Source: Immundisolibacterales bacterium (GTDB taxonomy: Bacteria > Pseudomonadota > Gammaproteobacteria > HK1). From it: DNA of 64,000 bases. Where the stretch lies: positions 1 through 64,000 of the forward strand of contig JAPOPW010000010.1 of NCBI GenBank assembly GCA_026712715.1, read 5' to 3'. Below are positions 1-7,611 of the stretch, one piece after another (positions within the stretch are counted from its first letter, which is position 1; each line of letters begins with the position of its first letter). A program made the position numbers and the translations under genes. Under the pieces are notes generated by a model. The model worked only from the letters and a program-made list of their open reading frames with translations, had not been told where the DNA came from and did no database searches.

Positions 1-199
1 CGGGCAATGCGAGCTCGCCCCGACGCGCACGGCTACGCCAAACCGATAGCTGCTGCGCCTTCACCCCGTTGCGACGCGCGACGTCGCATACCCGCGCTCC
101 GCTCTCCAGGCTCTCCTGAACGATCCGCGCCTTCTCCGCCTCTGGCCAGCGACGCCGAATCGTCCCTCGTCCTCCCTCGACCCCTCCGTTTGAACCCAT
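1..199 (-). CDS. IS66-family OrfA/TnpA-like protein, 3' part off the window
   Basis: An ATG at 199 opens a frame that stays open to the window edge (66 codons visible). After a short Gly/Arg-rich start it reads RRRWPEAEKARIVQESLE, then a helix-turn-helix-like stretch (VCDVARRNGVKAQQLSVWR), then RRGELALP. This pattern is typical of the small IS66 OrfA proteins, which are needed for transposition but are not the catalytic DDE transposase. It lies just inside the terminal GTAAGCGG, as expected for the first gene of the element. The gene is partial because of the window edge; no damage is visible in the part shown. Confidence 0.65.
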   Translation of the reverse strand, partial: MGSNGGVEGGRGTIRRRWPEAEKARIVQESLESGARVCDVARRNGVKAQQLSVWRSRARRGELALP

Positions 200-278
200 C
201 TGTTCGGTCCTCCGCCAAAAGGACCGTTTGACCATCCAACCGTACCGCCCCGCAAGATGACCCGCACACACCGCTTAC
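1..278 (-). mobile_element. IS66-like insertion sequence, one end only
   Basis: Read on the minus strand, positions 278-271 give GTAAGCGG, the type of terminus found on IS66-family elements. An IS66 OrfA-like reading frame follows inside it. The element continues beyond the left edge, so length, other end and target duplication cannot be checked; the flanking 8 bp at 279-286 would be one copy of an 8-bp duplication. The adjacent decayed ATPase gene suggests the element sits in degenerating sequence. Confidence 0.6.
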
Positions 279-348
279 GCAGCATCCGTCGTCGCGGACC
301 GTGCTCTGCCATACCGGGTTGCGGCCGTGTTGGCGCAGGCATGCTGCC

Positions 349-905
349 ATGGGCAGGATCGCGAGCATGCTGCACGGTTACCTGACGGGCGCGCTGCGGC
401 CGGCGGCTGCGACCAGCCCGGTCGTGACGCTTACCGGCCCCGGCAGTCGGGGAAGACCACCTTGGTGCGCGCCCTCTTTGCGGACCATCGTCATCTCTCG
501 CTTGAAGCACCGGACCTGCGGTCGCTCGCGGATCCACGTGGTTTTCTCGCGACGACGCTCCTTCCCCATCATGCGAACTATTGCAGGCGCCTTCGCCGGC
601 GCCCGCGACTGCACTTCCTGGATATCGGGCTCATTTGCTATCTGCTTGGCATTCGCGGCGCCGGGACGGTCGAGCGCCATCCGCTACGCGGCCCCGTTAT
701 CGAACCGTTCGTCGTCTCGGAGCTGATCAAGAGCTTCGCCGCGAGGCGCCTCGACGCGCCCCTCCATTTCTGGCGAGACGACACCGGTCACGAAATTGAC
801 GTCACCCTCCAATCGGGGCGGCATCCTGGTTCTCGGCGGAGCCGAGAGCTTCGTCTTCAGGGGCGGCCGCGTCCTCCCGTGGTTCCTGCGCTGGTCCCGG
901 CCCCC
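349..905 (+). pseudogene. Decayed ATPase with DUF4143 C-terminus
   Basis: Pieces of one protein appear in different frames. From about 367 the text reads GYLTGALRPAAATSPVVTLTGP, then shifts frame by one base near 438 to RQSGKTTLVRALF, a Walker A region. After ADPRGFL the central ATPase portion is missing. The frame resumes near 610 with LHFLDIGLICYLLGI and GPVIEPFVVSELIK, then LHFWRDDTGHEIDV, which are hallmarks of the DUF4143 tail. A last fragment around 820-880 (VLGGAESFVFRGGRVLPW) is again in another frame. Two frameshifts and a large internal deletion make this non-functional. Intact relatives are often called ATP-binding proteins of unknown role. Confidence 0.7.
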
Positions 906-1065
906 GGATTCGTCGCCCTCGTCCCGACGAACCTTGACCTGACCGGCGTCGAGGGCGATGCACGCCCATCCAACCACGGTTCCCGGGGCAGGACGCTGGT
1001 GCGACGGACCGATGACGTGTAGACATCGGCCCGCGCGCGGCTGAAACGGGATTGGAAACGAGCAC

Positions 1066-2025
1066 ATGAGAATCGGCTTCATCGGCCTCGGCAACGTCGG
1101 CGGCAAGCTCGCCGGCTCGCTGCTTCGCAACGGATTCGACCTGACGGTGCGAGACCTCGATCGCGCCGTCGCGCGGCCGTTCCTGGATGCGGGCGCTCGC
1201 TGGGGGGAGAGCCCGGCGCGGATGATGGAGGCCGCCGATGCGGTCATCACCTGCCTGCCCACCCCCGCCGCGTCGTCCCGGGTGCTGGAGGCCGGGGACG
1301 GGCTGCTCTCCGCGATGGGCGAGGGAAGGATCTGGATGGAGATGTCGACCACCGACGAGGCCGAAGTCCGCCGGCTCGGGGAGAAGGTGAGTGCCCTCGG
1401 CGGCGAGCCCGTCGACTGTCCGGTCTCCGGCGGCTGCCATCGCGCGGATACCGGCAACATCTCGATCTTCGCCGGGTGCGAGCGCCCGACGTTCGAGCGC
1501 GTCCTCCCGCTGCTGACCGCCATGGGCCGCCGGATCCTGCACACCGGACCCCTCGGATCGGCCTCGATCCTCAAGGTCGTCACCAACTACCTCGCCACCG
1601 CCAACCTGGTGTCCTGCTGCGAGGCGATGGTGACCGCGAAGGCAGCGGGACTGGATCTGAACACGACCTGGGAGGCGATGCGGATCTCCTCCGGAAACTC
1701 GTTCGTCCACGAGACGGAGAGCCAGGTGATCCTCAACGGCTCGCGCGACATCTCGTTCACGATGGATCTCGTGAGCAAGGACATCGGGCTGTTCCAGGCG
1801 CTCGCCGAGCGGTGCGGCGTCCCGGTCGAGCTCAACCCGATCCTGGTCGAGATATTCAAGGACGGCGAGGCGCGCTACGGCTCGCGCGAGTGGTCCCCCA
1901 ACATCATCCGCCGCCTCGAAGAGGCCACCGGTCTCGCGATCCTCGCCCCCGGCTTTCCGGCGCAGATGATCGACGACGAGCCGGAGGCGCCCGGTCACGA
2001 GGTCGTTCCGAAGGGGCGAGGCTGA
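1066..2025 (+). CDS. NAD(P)-dependent beta-hydroxyacid dehydrogenase
   Basis: A 319-residue protein of the 3-hydroxyisobutyrate / tartronate-semialdehyde reductase family. The N-terminus carries the dinucleotide motif GLGNVG (7-12). The substrate-binding signature CPVSGGCH follows near residue 120. The catalytic Lys is K170, in LKVVTNYL. Length matches the family (about 290-320). These enzymes oxidise or reduce beta-hydroxyacids in the cytoplasm; the exact substrate is not readable. The next gene is an SDR dehydrogenase, and two aldolase-type genes lie within 4 kb, consistent with sugar-acid or branched-chain catabolism. The ribosome site before the ATG is weak. Confidence 0.88.
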   Translation: MRIGFIGLGNVGGKLAGSLLRNGFDLTVRDLDRAVARPFLDAGARWGESPARMMEAADAVITCLPTPAASSRVLEAGDGLLSAMGEGRIWMEMSTTDEAEVRRLGEKVSALGGEPVDCPVSGGCHRADTGNISIFAGCERPTFERVLPLLTAMGRRILHTGPLGSASILKVVTNYLATANLVSCCEAMVTAKAAGLDLNTTWEAMRISSGNSFVHETESQVILNGSRDISFTMDLVSKDIGLFQALAERCGVPVELNPILVEIFKDGEARYGSREWSPNIIRRLEEATGLAILAPGFPAQMIDDEPEAPGHEVVPKGRG

Positions 2026-2203
2026 GAGATCGTACTCCTTGCGCGCGGAGGGCCGCCGCGAACCCGAACGTTGTCGACGCGAGGCAGGTCGTCGAGTCGA
2101 TGCGTTGGATCACCGTCCCGGCGGGCGTCGTCCCGTCACTTGCGCAAAGCGGTAGACTCGTGAGCGGCAAGCGGTTTCACGGTGGCGAGGGAGGAGTCAG
2201 GGG

Positions 2204-3121
2204 ATGGACGTAGCGGGACACGCGGCGCTGGTGACGGGCGGCGGCTCGGGGATGGGGGCGGAGACGGCCCGCGCACTCGCTCAGGCGGGCGCGCGGGTGG
2301 CGGTGCTCGACGTGAACGTGGACGGTGCCCGGCAGGTCGCGGCCGAGACGGGCGGCATCGCCCTCGAGTGCGACGTGGTCGACGGCGCGAGTGGGGAGGC
2401 GGCGGTCGCCGCGGCGCGCGAGGCGCACGGTGCGGCCCGCATCCTCGTCAACTGCGCCGGGGTCGGGACCCCGGGGCGCATCGTGTCCCGGTCCGGTCCC
2501 TTGCCCCTCGAGGACTACGTGCGGGTCGTCAACATCAACCTCGTCGGCACGTTCAACCTCCTTCGGCTCGCCGCGGCCGGGATGACCGGGCTCGATCCGG
2601 TCAACGAATCGGGCGAGCGGGGGGTCATCATCAACACCGCGTCCGTCGCCGCCTACGACGGGCAGGTGGGGCAGCCCGCCTACGCGTCGTCCAAGGGCGG
2701 GGTGGTCGCCCTGACCCTGCCCGCGGCCCGCGAGCTCGCCCAGTTCGGGGTGCGGGTGCTCACCATCGCGCCCGGCCTCGTCGAGACCCCGATGCTCCGC
2801 TCTCTCCCGCCCGAGATCCAGAAGAGCCTCGGCGATTCGGTCCCGTTCCCGCGCCGGCTCGCGCGCGCGGACGAGTTCTCGCGGCTCGTCCTGCACATCA
2901 TCGACAACACGATCCTGAACGGGGAGACGATCCGGATGGACGGGGCGGTCCGGCTCGCGCCCCCGGAGGGCGAGCGCTCCGACCGGCAGCCGCCGGTGGC
3001 CGGGGCGAAGGCCGGCGCCGGATTCCGTTTCCACATGCGGGCCGCACGGGCGCGGCCCGAACGATGCGGCGCAACGGTTCGGCCGCGCGGTCGGAGAGTT
3101 CAGCCGCACGCGACGGCATAG
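2204..3121 (+). CDS. Short-chain dehydrogenase/reductase (SDR), hydroxyacyl-CoA dehydrogenase type II-like
   Basis: Classical SDR with TGGGSGMG at 11-18, catalytic Ser147, Tyr160 and Lys164 (YASSK), and an acidic residue after the second beta strand that favours NAD(H). The overall pattern (QVGQPAYASSKGGVVALTLP, APGLVETPM) resembles 3-hydroxyacyl-CoA dehydrogenase type II / 17-beta-HSD10 proteins. Those end near residue 250, whereas this frame runs about 55 further Arg/Pro-rich residues and overlaps the 3' end of the convergent gene by 22 nt, so the tail may be simple read-through of a lost stop. A GGAGG site precedes the ATG. Substrate unknown. Confidence 0.85.
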   Translation: MDVAGHAALVTGGGSGMGAETARALAQAGARVAVLDVNVDGARQVAAETGGIALECDVVDGASGEAAVAAAREAHGAARILVNCAGVGTPGRIVSRSGPLPLEDYVRVVNINLVGTFNLLRLAAAGMTGLDPVNESGERGVIINTASVAAYDGQVGQPAYASSKGGVVALTLPAARELAQFGVRVLTIAPGLVETPMLRSLPPEIQKSLGDSVPFPRRLARADEFSRLVLHIIDNTILNGETIRMDGAVRLAPPEGERSDRQPPVAGAKAGAGFRFHMRAARARPERCGATVRPRGRRVQPHATA

Positions 3122-4152
3122 ACGTCCTTCACCGGTCCGGGAAGCGGGCACGCCTGCCAGGTTTCGCCTCCGTCGACGGTGGCGAAGACCTCTCCGTCGT
3201 AGCGGGCGCCGATGCAGACCAGGTCAGGGTCGGAATGGTGGAGGCCGACCGACATGACGGTTCCGTTCACCTGTACCCGGTCGAAGCGCTGCCAGGTCTC
3301 GCCCGCGTCCGTGCTCCGGTAGACTCCGCCGTCGCGGCTGTCGGCCGCGACGGAAAGGGCCGTGTAGAGGGTCCCCGGGTCGTGCGGCGAGACCTTGATG
3401 TCGCGCGCATACGTCGTCGGCGAGAAGCGCCCGACCTCGAGATCCTCCCAGCGCCGGCCTCCTTCGCGCGCCCGGAAGAGCCCCATCCGAAGCGCGATGA
3501 TCGGGGTGTCGGGGATCGCCGGGCTGATGGCGATCGCGTGGCCGTCGAGCATGCCTTCGGCATGTGTCTCGCGCTGCACGATGGAGCTTCGCAGGTGGGG
3601 CCGGTCCGACAGCCGCACGAGGCCCTCGTTGAGGTCCTCCCAGGTCTCGCCCCCATCGGTCGTTCGCATGGATCCCGCGATCTCGAGGGCGGCGTAGATC
3701 TCGTCCGGCCGTCCGGGACGCTGCGCCATCCGCATCACCCGGGGGGAGAAGGGGCACTCGCAGCGCGGCCGGATCTCGGGGGTGGGCAGCCGCTCCCAGC
3801 TCGCGCCGCGGTCCTCCGAGCGATAGACGCCGAGCGGCGACCCTCCGGCGTACATTCGGTCGGGGGCATCGTCGATGGCGATGAAGCTCCAGACCTGGGT
3901 GCCGCCGTCGGGGAACTTGGCCCGCCGAAAGCTCGCGCCCCGGTCGGGGCTGTGCCACACCCCGTCTGAAGTGCCGGCGAAGACCAGGTCGGGATCCTTG
4001 GGGTGCACGAATAACGTATGGACCTCGGACGTGGCGAGCACGTGCTCCCACTCACCACCGTCCGTGCGCCGTCGGAACACGCCGACCGCGCCCGCATCGC
4101 GCGGCCGGCCGAAGTAGCCGGCCACGCCGGCGTAAAGGTAGGAATGCGCCAT
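3100..4152 (-). CDS. Asp-box (BNR/sialidase-type) beta-propeller protein
   Basis: A 350-residue protein built of repeats that contain Asp-box motifs: SPDRGASF, SEDRGASW, TTDGGETW, STDAGETW and TVDGGETW. Such repeats form beta-propellers found in sialidases, photosynthesis stability factors and many proteins with no known enzyme activity. No signal peptide is evident, and sialidase catalytic residues (Arg triad, Tyr/Glu) are not obvious, so an enzymatic role should not be assumed. A GGAGG site lies 6 nt before the ATG. It points away from the aldolase genes, and its 3' end overlaps that of the SDR gene. Confidence 0.75.
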   Translation of the reverse strand: MAHSYLYAGVAGYFGRPRDAGAVGVFRRRTDGGEWEHVLATSEVHTLFVHPKDPDLVFAGTSDGVWHSPDRGASFRRAKFPDGGTQVWSFIAIDDAPDRMYAGGSPLGVYRSEDRGASWERLPTPEIRPRCECPFSPRVMRMAQRPGRPDEIYAALEIAGSMRTTDGGETWEDLNEGLVRLSDRPHLRSSIVQRETHAEGMLDGHAIAISPAIPDTPIIALRMGLFRAREGGRRWEDLEVGRFSPTTYARDIKVSPHDPGTLYTALSVAADSRDGGVYRSTDAGETWQRFDRVQVNGTVMSVGLHHSDPDLVCIGARYDGEVFATVDGGETWQACPLPGPVKDVYAVACG

Positions 4153-4346
4153 GGCAACCTCCGTCTTCGTTGCGGCCCTGGCGTGCGGGCCGGGAACCGG
4201 TCAGTTTCGCCAACCTCCGCTCTTCCCGCGGGTCGCGGCCGGAAACGAGCGCGACGGCTCGACGGCGGGCTGCGCCACCGTTCTCCCCCGGATGCCGGCG
4301 GGTGGCGATCGGGAGCTGACCCTCCGCCCCCGAGCGGACGACGGGG

Positions 4347-5114
4347 TCAGGTCGAGGTGTCGGACAGCGAGCGGATGCGTCCGAGGAAGGCCGATGCGCC
4401 GGCCGCCACCCACCGCGGCCAGGGGACCATGAGGCAGCGGGCGCCGGCCGCCACGAACCCCTGCGCGTTCTCGTCGTTGACCAGCGTGCCGGCGACCCGG
4501 CCCGCTGCGACAATCGTGTCGATCGCATCCCTGATTGCCTGCTGCACGACCGGGTGGCCGGGGTTCCCGATGTGTCCCATGCTCGCCGCGAGATCCGAGG
4601 GCGCGACGTTGAAGACATCCACGCCCTCCACCTGAAGCATCGCGTCCAGGTTGTCGAGCGCCGCCGCGTCCTCGATGAGCGCGATGCACTGCACCTCCTC
4701 GTTCGCGCGGTGGAAGTAGTCGCTCGCGCCGTAGCTCCGGCGGTTCCCCGCGACGCCGCGGTTCCCCTCCGGAGGGTAGCGGCACGCCCGGGCCGCCCGC
4801 TCCGCCTGCTCCGGGGTGATGCAGTGGGGAACGATGATGCTGCTCGCGCCGAGATCGAGGGCGCGGAGGATCAGGGCCTCGTCGATGTGCGGGACGCGCA
4901 CCGCGGTGCCCATGTCCCACAGGTCGCACGCGCGGCTGATGTCCGAGAGCTCGCTCCAGTCGACTCCACCGTGCTCGAAGTCCACGAACACCGCGTCGAA
5001 CCCCATGGGGCCGAGAAAATCGCACATCTCGGCCGAATTGAATCCGAGCGTGACGATTCCGATTTCGCCTGCCGCGAGACGGCGGCGGAGGGGGTTGGAT
5101 CGATAGTCCGTCAT
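4347..5114 (-). CDS. HpcH/HpaI-family aldolase (2-oxo-3-deoxy acid aldolase-like)
   Basis: A 255-residue class II (metal-dependent) pyruvate-type aldolase. Visible landmarks are the strand with VDFEHGG (divalent metal/phosphate side), the conserved VAPSDLAASMG segment and an early Arg/His region. Length is typical (250-260). The ATG at 5114 was chosen because GGGGAG precedes it; longer readings run into the divergent aldolase gene's territory. The family cleaves 2-oxo-3-deoxy or 4-hydroxy-2-oxo acids to pyruvate plus an aldehyde in the cytoplasm. It is divergently arranged with a class II aldolase/adducin gene, so a shared catabolic role is plausible. Substrate not determined. Confidence 0.85.
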   Translation of the reverse strand: MTDYRSNPLRRRLAAGEIGIVTLGFNSAEMCDFLGPMGFDAVFVDFEHGGVDWSELSDISRACDLWDMGTAVRVPHIDEALILRALDLGASSIIVPHCITPEQAERAARACRYPPEGNRGVAGNRRSYGASDYFHRANEEVQCIALIEDAAALDNLDAMLQVEGVDVFNVAPSDLAASMGHIGNPGHPVVQQAIRDAIDTIVAAGRVAGTLVNDENAQGFVAAGARCLMVPWPRWVAAGASAFLGRIRSLSDTST

Positions 5115-5264
5115 GGCATCTCCCCGTTCGGTTGTGAAGACTTTCTCCACCATTCCATAGCATACGCTCGTGTCGATGCCCGCGGACCGTCCCCGGTCCT
5201 CCTTGTGGTCCGCCATCGCGGCATCCCGCCCCCGTCGCGACGAGACCAGGGGACGCATCGCGGC

Positions 5265-5270
5265 TAGAAT
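5265..5270 (+). promoter_or_regulatory. Candidate -10 element for the class II aldolase/ACP genes
   Basis: TAGAAT lies about 30 nt before the ATG at 5301, with an AAGGAG ribosome site between them. It is one of few AT-rich hexamers in this divergent intergenic region. No clear -35 hexamer was found, so this is only a suggestion. Confidence 0.3.
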
Positions 5271-5300
5271 TGCACTGTCAGGATCCAAAGGAGACCGTCG

Positions 5301-6077
5301 ATGAGCGCTGTCCTTTCCGCCGTCGAACCCGTTTCGGCCCAACCCGACGAGGTCGAGCGCACGCTTCGGGTCCAACTCGCCGCCGCGTATCGGCTCGCCG
5401 AGCACTTCGGCTGGTCCGAGCTCATCTACGGGCACCTGACGGTTCGCCTCCCCGGCGAGACGCCGACCTTCCTCATCAATCCCTACGGCCTCAGCTACGA
5501 GGAGATCACCGCCTCGAGCCTCGTGCGGATCGACGTCGACGGGAACGTGGTGGGGGAATCGAACCATCCCGTGAACCGGGCCGGGTTCGTGATCCACTCC
5601 GCCGTCCACATGGCGAACTCGGTCAACAAGTGCGTCATGCACACCCATACCCGCGCCGGCATGGCCGCCGCCGCCCTCGAGGACGGCCTCCTCCAGGTGC
5701 ACATGTACTCGACCGGGTTCCACGGCCGGCTCGCCTACCACGAGTACGAGGGCCCGAGCCTCGACCTCGGCGAGCGCGAGCGCCTCCTCGCCGACCTCGG
5801 CGACGCCAAGGCGATGATCCTCCGCAACCACGGGCTCCTCACGGTCGGCCGGACGATTCCCGAGGCGTTCATCTGGCTCTACCGCCTCGAGCGCGCCTGC
5901 CAGGTGCAGCTCGACGCGATGGCCGCAGGCCCGCTCCATCTCATCGATCCGAAGGTCGTCGAGCACTCCGTGGCCGAGACCGACCGCTTCCTCGAATCCG
6001 AAGCGGGAATCGGCGAGCTCGAATTCCAGGCCCTCATGCGCAAGCTCCACCGGCTCGACCCCTCCTTCCGGGACTGA
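5301..6077 (+). CDS. Class II aldolase/adducin family protein
   Basis: A 258-residue protein with the fuculose-phosphate-aldolase/adducin fold. Metal ligands are visible as the HTHTRAG pair near residue 115 and the later RNHGLLTVG His; GHLTVRLPG near residue 52 is also typical. Relatives either cleave phosphorylated sugars to dihydroxyacetone phosphate and an aldehyde or have no proven reaction, so the family name alone is safe. AAGGAG precedes the ATG. The free acyl carrier protein gene starts 46 nt downstream and could share this transcript, but a functional link is not obvious. Confidence 0.85.
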   Translation: MSAVLSAVEPVSAQPDEVERTLRVQLAAAYRLAEHFGWSELIYGHLTVRLPGETPTFLINPYGLSYEEITASSLVRIDVDGNVVGESNHPVNRAGFVIHSAVHMANSVNKCVMHTHTRAGMAAAALEDGLLQVHMYSTGFHGRLAYHEYEGPSLDLGERERLLADLGDAKAMILRNHGLLTVGRTIPEAFIWLYRLERACQVQLDAMAAGPLHLIDPKVVEHSVAETDRFLESEAGIGELEFQALMRKLHRLDPSFRD

Positions 6078-6123
6078 ATCGATCGGGCGAGCCCCCCTCT
6101 TGCCCACAATGGAGAATCAAGCC

Positions 6124-6354
6124 ATGTCAGCGACTGAAGACCGCGTCAGAGAACTCTTTCACGAGCACCTGGACCTTGGTCGGGAGCCGGACTTCGACGT
6201 CGGACTGGGCGACTCCGGCGTCTCCTCGGTGGATGCGGTCGCGTTCGTCAAGCAGGTCGGAGAAGCGTTCAACGTGACCATCCCACCCGAGGAGTTCGCG
6301 CAGTTCCGGAACTTGCGGGACCTCGTGAGCTACCTCGATTCGCACGAAGGGTGA
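6124..6354 (+). CDS. Stand-alone acyl carrier protein
   Basis: A 76-residue protein with the ACP helix-loop pattern: VRELFHEHL, then GLGDSGVSSVDAVAFVKQV. Ser35, in the GVSSVD segment, aligns with the phosphopantetheine Ser of the usual DSL motif; the preceding Asp is replaced by Ser, as in some other carrier proteins. The ATG at 6124 has GGAG 9 nt upstream; upstream in-frame ATG (6109) and TTG (6100) starts lack such a site. It carries acyl groups as thioesters in the cytoplasm. Its closest biosynthetic partner is the polyketide synthase at 7612-18150, whose last module has no ACP, so it is a good candidate trans-acting carrier (inference). Confidence 0.88.
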   Translation: MSATEDRVRELFHEHLDLGREPDFDVGLGDSGVSSVDAVAFVKQVGEAFNVTIPPEEFAQFRNLRDLVSYLDSHEG

Positions 6355-6415
6355 CCGGCGGGGGCCGCCGCTCGCCCCCTTGGTATCCATCCTCCGAAGG
6401 AGTGTCGGACGGATG

Positions 6416-6442
6416 CGAAGGCCCCGGCCGTCGGGGCCTTCG
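6416..6442. terminator. Stem-loop after the ACP gene
   Basis: CGAAGGCCCC at 6416-6425 pairs with GGGGCCTTCG at 6433-6442 (10 bp, 7-nt loop), 62 nt after the ACP stop codon. No T-run follows, so it is a terminator-like hairpin rather than a certain intrinsic terminator. Confidence 0.45.
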
Positions 6443-6549
6443 CCGGTCACGGAACAACCCTTGGCTCGTTTCTCACCCGGGAAATCCCGAGCACCGCAGC
6501 GCGCCGCCTTGCCGTTCGTCGGGAGAGTGTCCGCGACGGGCGCGACGAC

Positions 6550-7449
6550 GTGACATCCGGGGCCGTCTGGAAGATTCCCGAGCCGCTGTCGGTGTGCGAC
6601 GTCCGCCTCGACGACGAGACGGTCATCGCCGTGCGCCGGCATGGAAATTCCGCGGGCCCGCGGCTCGTCCTGAGTCACGGCAACGGGTTGGCCGTCGATC
6701 TCTATCTTCCATTCTGGTCGCTTCTCGCCGACGACTTCGACCTGATGGTCTACGACCTGCGGAATCACGGTTGGAACGGTGTCGGTCGCCAAGGGGAGCA
6801 CAACATTCCGACCTTGATCCATGACCACGATCGGATTCTCGACGCCGTCGATCGCCACTACGGAAGGAAGCCGACGATCGGCGTCTTTCATTCCGTCTCG
6901 ACCTTGATCTCCCTGCTGTCGTTCACCGACCGGTACGCCGCGCTCGTTCTCTTCGATCCCCCCATCTGCAAGCCGGGCGCGAACCAGGCGGAGTTCGACT
7001 CGGCGGCCGAGCGTGCCGCCGCGGCGACGAGGCGCCGGGGACACCGATTCCGGACGGAAGCCGAATTCGCGGACCTCCTGAGCTACCTGCCGGGATTCCT
7101 CCGGGTCGTGCCCGGAGTGCGCGAGCTCATGGCGAGGACCACCCTTCGAGAGACCCCGGAAGGCGGGGACTACGAATTGCGGTGTCCGCGGGAGTACGAA
7201 GCCCAGATCACGGACTACGTAAGGAGCTTTTCGCCGCTGCTGGACCTCGCGACCCTACCGTGCCCGACCAAGGTCATCGGAGCCGATCCGACCCTTGCGT
7301 ATGCTTACCTGCCGGCGTTCGATCTCGGCCACTTCATCAACGTCGACTACGATTTCCTGCCCGAGGCGACCCACCTGCTGCAACTGGAGAAGCCGGCGGA
7401 GTGCGCCGCGCTGCTCAGGCACTTTCTCGAGCAGAACGGCCTTTCCTGA
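6550..7449 (+). CDS. Alpha/beta hydrolase with an atypical nucleophile elbow
   Basis: A 299-residue alpha/beta-hydrolase-fold protein. The oxyanion-loop region reads LVLSHGNGLAVDLY and the core strand LMVYDLRNHGWNG. The nucleophile Ser115 sits in VFHSVS, where the usual G-x-S-x-G has Phe and Ser in place of the two small Gly residues. His275, in ATHLLQLEKP, is the expected catalytic His. Start is GTG 6550. The gene follows the free ACP on the same strand and converges on the polyketide synthase, so a type II thioesterase or acyl-release role is an attractive inference; an unrelated ester or amide hydrolase is equally possible from sequence alone. Confidence 0.8.
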   Translation: MTSGAVWKIPEPLSVCDVRLDDETVIAVRRHGNSAGPRLVLSHGNGLAVDLYLPFWSLLADDFDLMVYDLRNHGWNGVGRQGEHNIPTLIHDHDRILDAVDRHYGRKPTIGVFHSVSTLISLLSFTDRYAALVLFDPPICKPGANQAEFDSAAERAAAATRRRGHRFRTEAEFADLLSYLPGFLRVVPGVRELMARTTLRETPEGGDYELRCPREYEAQITDYVRSFSPLLDLATLPCPTKVIGADPTLAYAYLPAFDLGHFINVDYDFLPEATHLLQLEKPAECAALLRHFLEQNGLS

Positions 7450-7611
7450 CCTCGCGGCGGCGCCGGGCGCGGACCGCGCACGGGGTGCGCCTCCACGGCG
7501 GACCTTCCAACGGCGACGAGCCTCCCGGTCCGGCTCCGGCGACCGGGCGGCAAGTCCCTGGCGGCCGCCCGGGCGATCCGAGGGGGCGCGGCGAAATTTA
7601 CCGATCGCGGC

